Under the pieces are notes generated by a model. The model was given only the letters and a program-made list of their open reading frames with translations, was not told the origin of the DNA and did no database searches. Positions 63,951 through 64,000 of a stretch of 64,000 bases of DNA are shown here, piece by piece. Both the position numbers and the translations under genes were made by a program. The stretch spans positions 186,001 to 250,000 of the forward strand of contig NZ_SWLZ01000001.1 of the NCBI RefSeq assembly GCF_005502275.1. Direction: 5' to 3'. Within the stretch, counting starts at the first letter, position 1; every line of letters starts with the position of its first letter. The DNA is from Robertmurraya siralis. Lineage in GTDB: Bacteria; Bacillota; Bacilli; Bacillales; Cytobacillaceae.

Positions 63951-64000
63951 TTTTATAAGTACTTACTTTTGTTGACCAGAAAGTTGAGACTGCGCTTGCT

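Noticed and set aside
63532-63951. 139-codon hydrophobic reverse-strand frame over the rsgI tail
   Set aside because: It is the complement of the Lys/Asn-rich repeats of rsgI, which automatically gives an Ile/Leu/Phe-rich frame; no ribosome site.

Overview
The window looks like chromosomal DNA of an endospore-forming Bacillaceae species (Bacillus sensu lato). The DNA is AT-rich, Shine-Dalgarno sequences are strong (AAGGAGG), and TTG/GTG starts are common. It carries Bacillus-typical families: the dpp-ykf operon, xpaC-yaaN, sigI-rsgI, spore transglutaminase, YjcZ miniproteins, a YqhV-like protein, a YezD-like protein and a GbsR-type regulator. I saw no tRNA, rRNA, CRISPR array, prophage or intact insertion sequence. 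The only mobile-element trace is a broken IS1182-type transposase near 55.1-55.6 kb.

Layout. 0-4.2 kb: the end of a peptide ABC transporter operon (two permeases, two ATPases) followed by an OsmC-like gene. 4.6-6.1 kb: a RibF-like FAD synthetase/riboflavin kinase and a small membrane protein. 6.5-15.0 kb: a dppABCDE-ykfBCD operon for uptake and recycling of murein-type peptides, with no ykfA. 15.4-25.3 kb: a reverse-strand Lin0512-family gene, then a sugar regulon. The regulon has a ChvE-like binding protein, an ATPase, a permease, a membrane-tethered sugar-binding sensor, a YesM/LytS-type kinase, a YesN-type regulator and a XylF-like lipoprotein, with catabolite-response-like sites in front. 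25.4-31.5 kb: a sulfur-uptake cluster (Rrf2 regulator, YezD, sulfate/thiosulfate ABC transporter, M20 amidohydrolase).

31.6-43.2 kb holds mainly single genes: manganese catalase (-), enoyl-CoA hydratase, chemotaxis receptor, ilvD (-), DUF1836 plus hemolysin III, a His-rich HesB-like protein, a GNAT, a dead aldehyde dehydrogenase fragment and xpaC-yaaN. 43.4-47.8 kb: a second hemolysin III gene (-), an ammonium transporter behind a TnrA/GlnR-type box, a GlnD-like DUF294 protein, a DnaQ-like exonuclease and a YqhV-like protein (-). 48.0-50.4 kb: spore-associated small genes and a GbsR-like regulator. 50.8-57.7 kb: an aromatic acid exporter-like protein and a DUF457 protein (both -), release factor 3, a repeat-rich island with the IS remnant, and NhaC. 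58.1-63.9 kb: a Gram-positive RND transporter and sigI-rsgI.

The strongest leads are: the three-component sugar-sensing locus; the HesB-like protein in which the cluster-binding CGC is replaced by HGH; the amt-DUF294-DnaQ cluster with a palindromic nitrogen box downstream of the predicted promoter; a promoter-operator-terminator module ahead of the Rrf2 sulfur regulator; and the nested inverted repeats around the IS remnant. All functional calls come from reading motifs and gene order; no database search was run.
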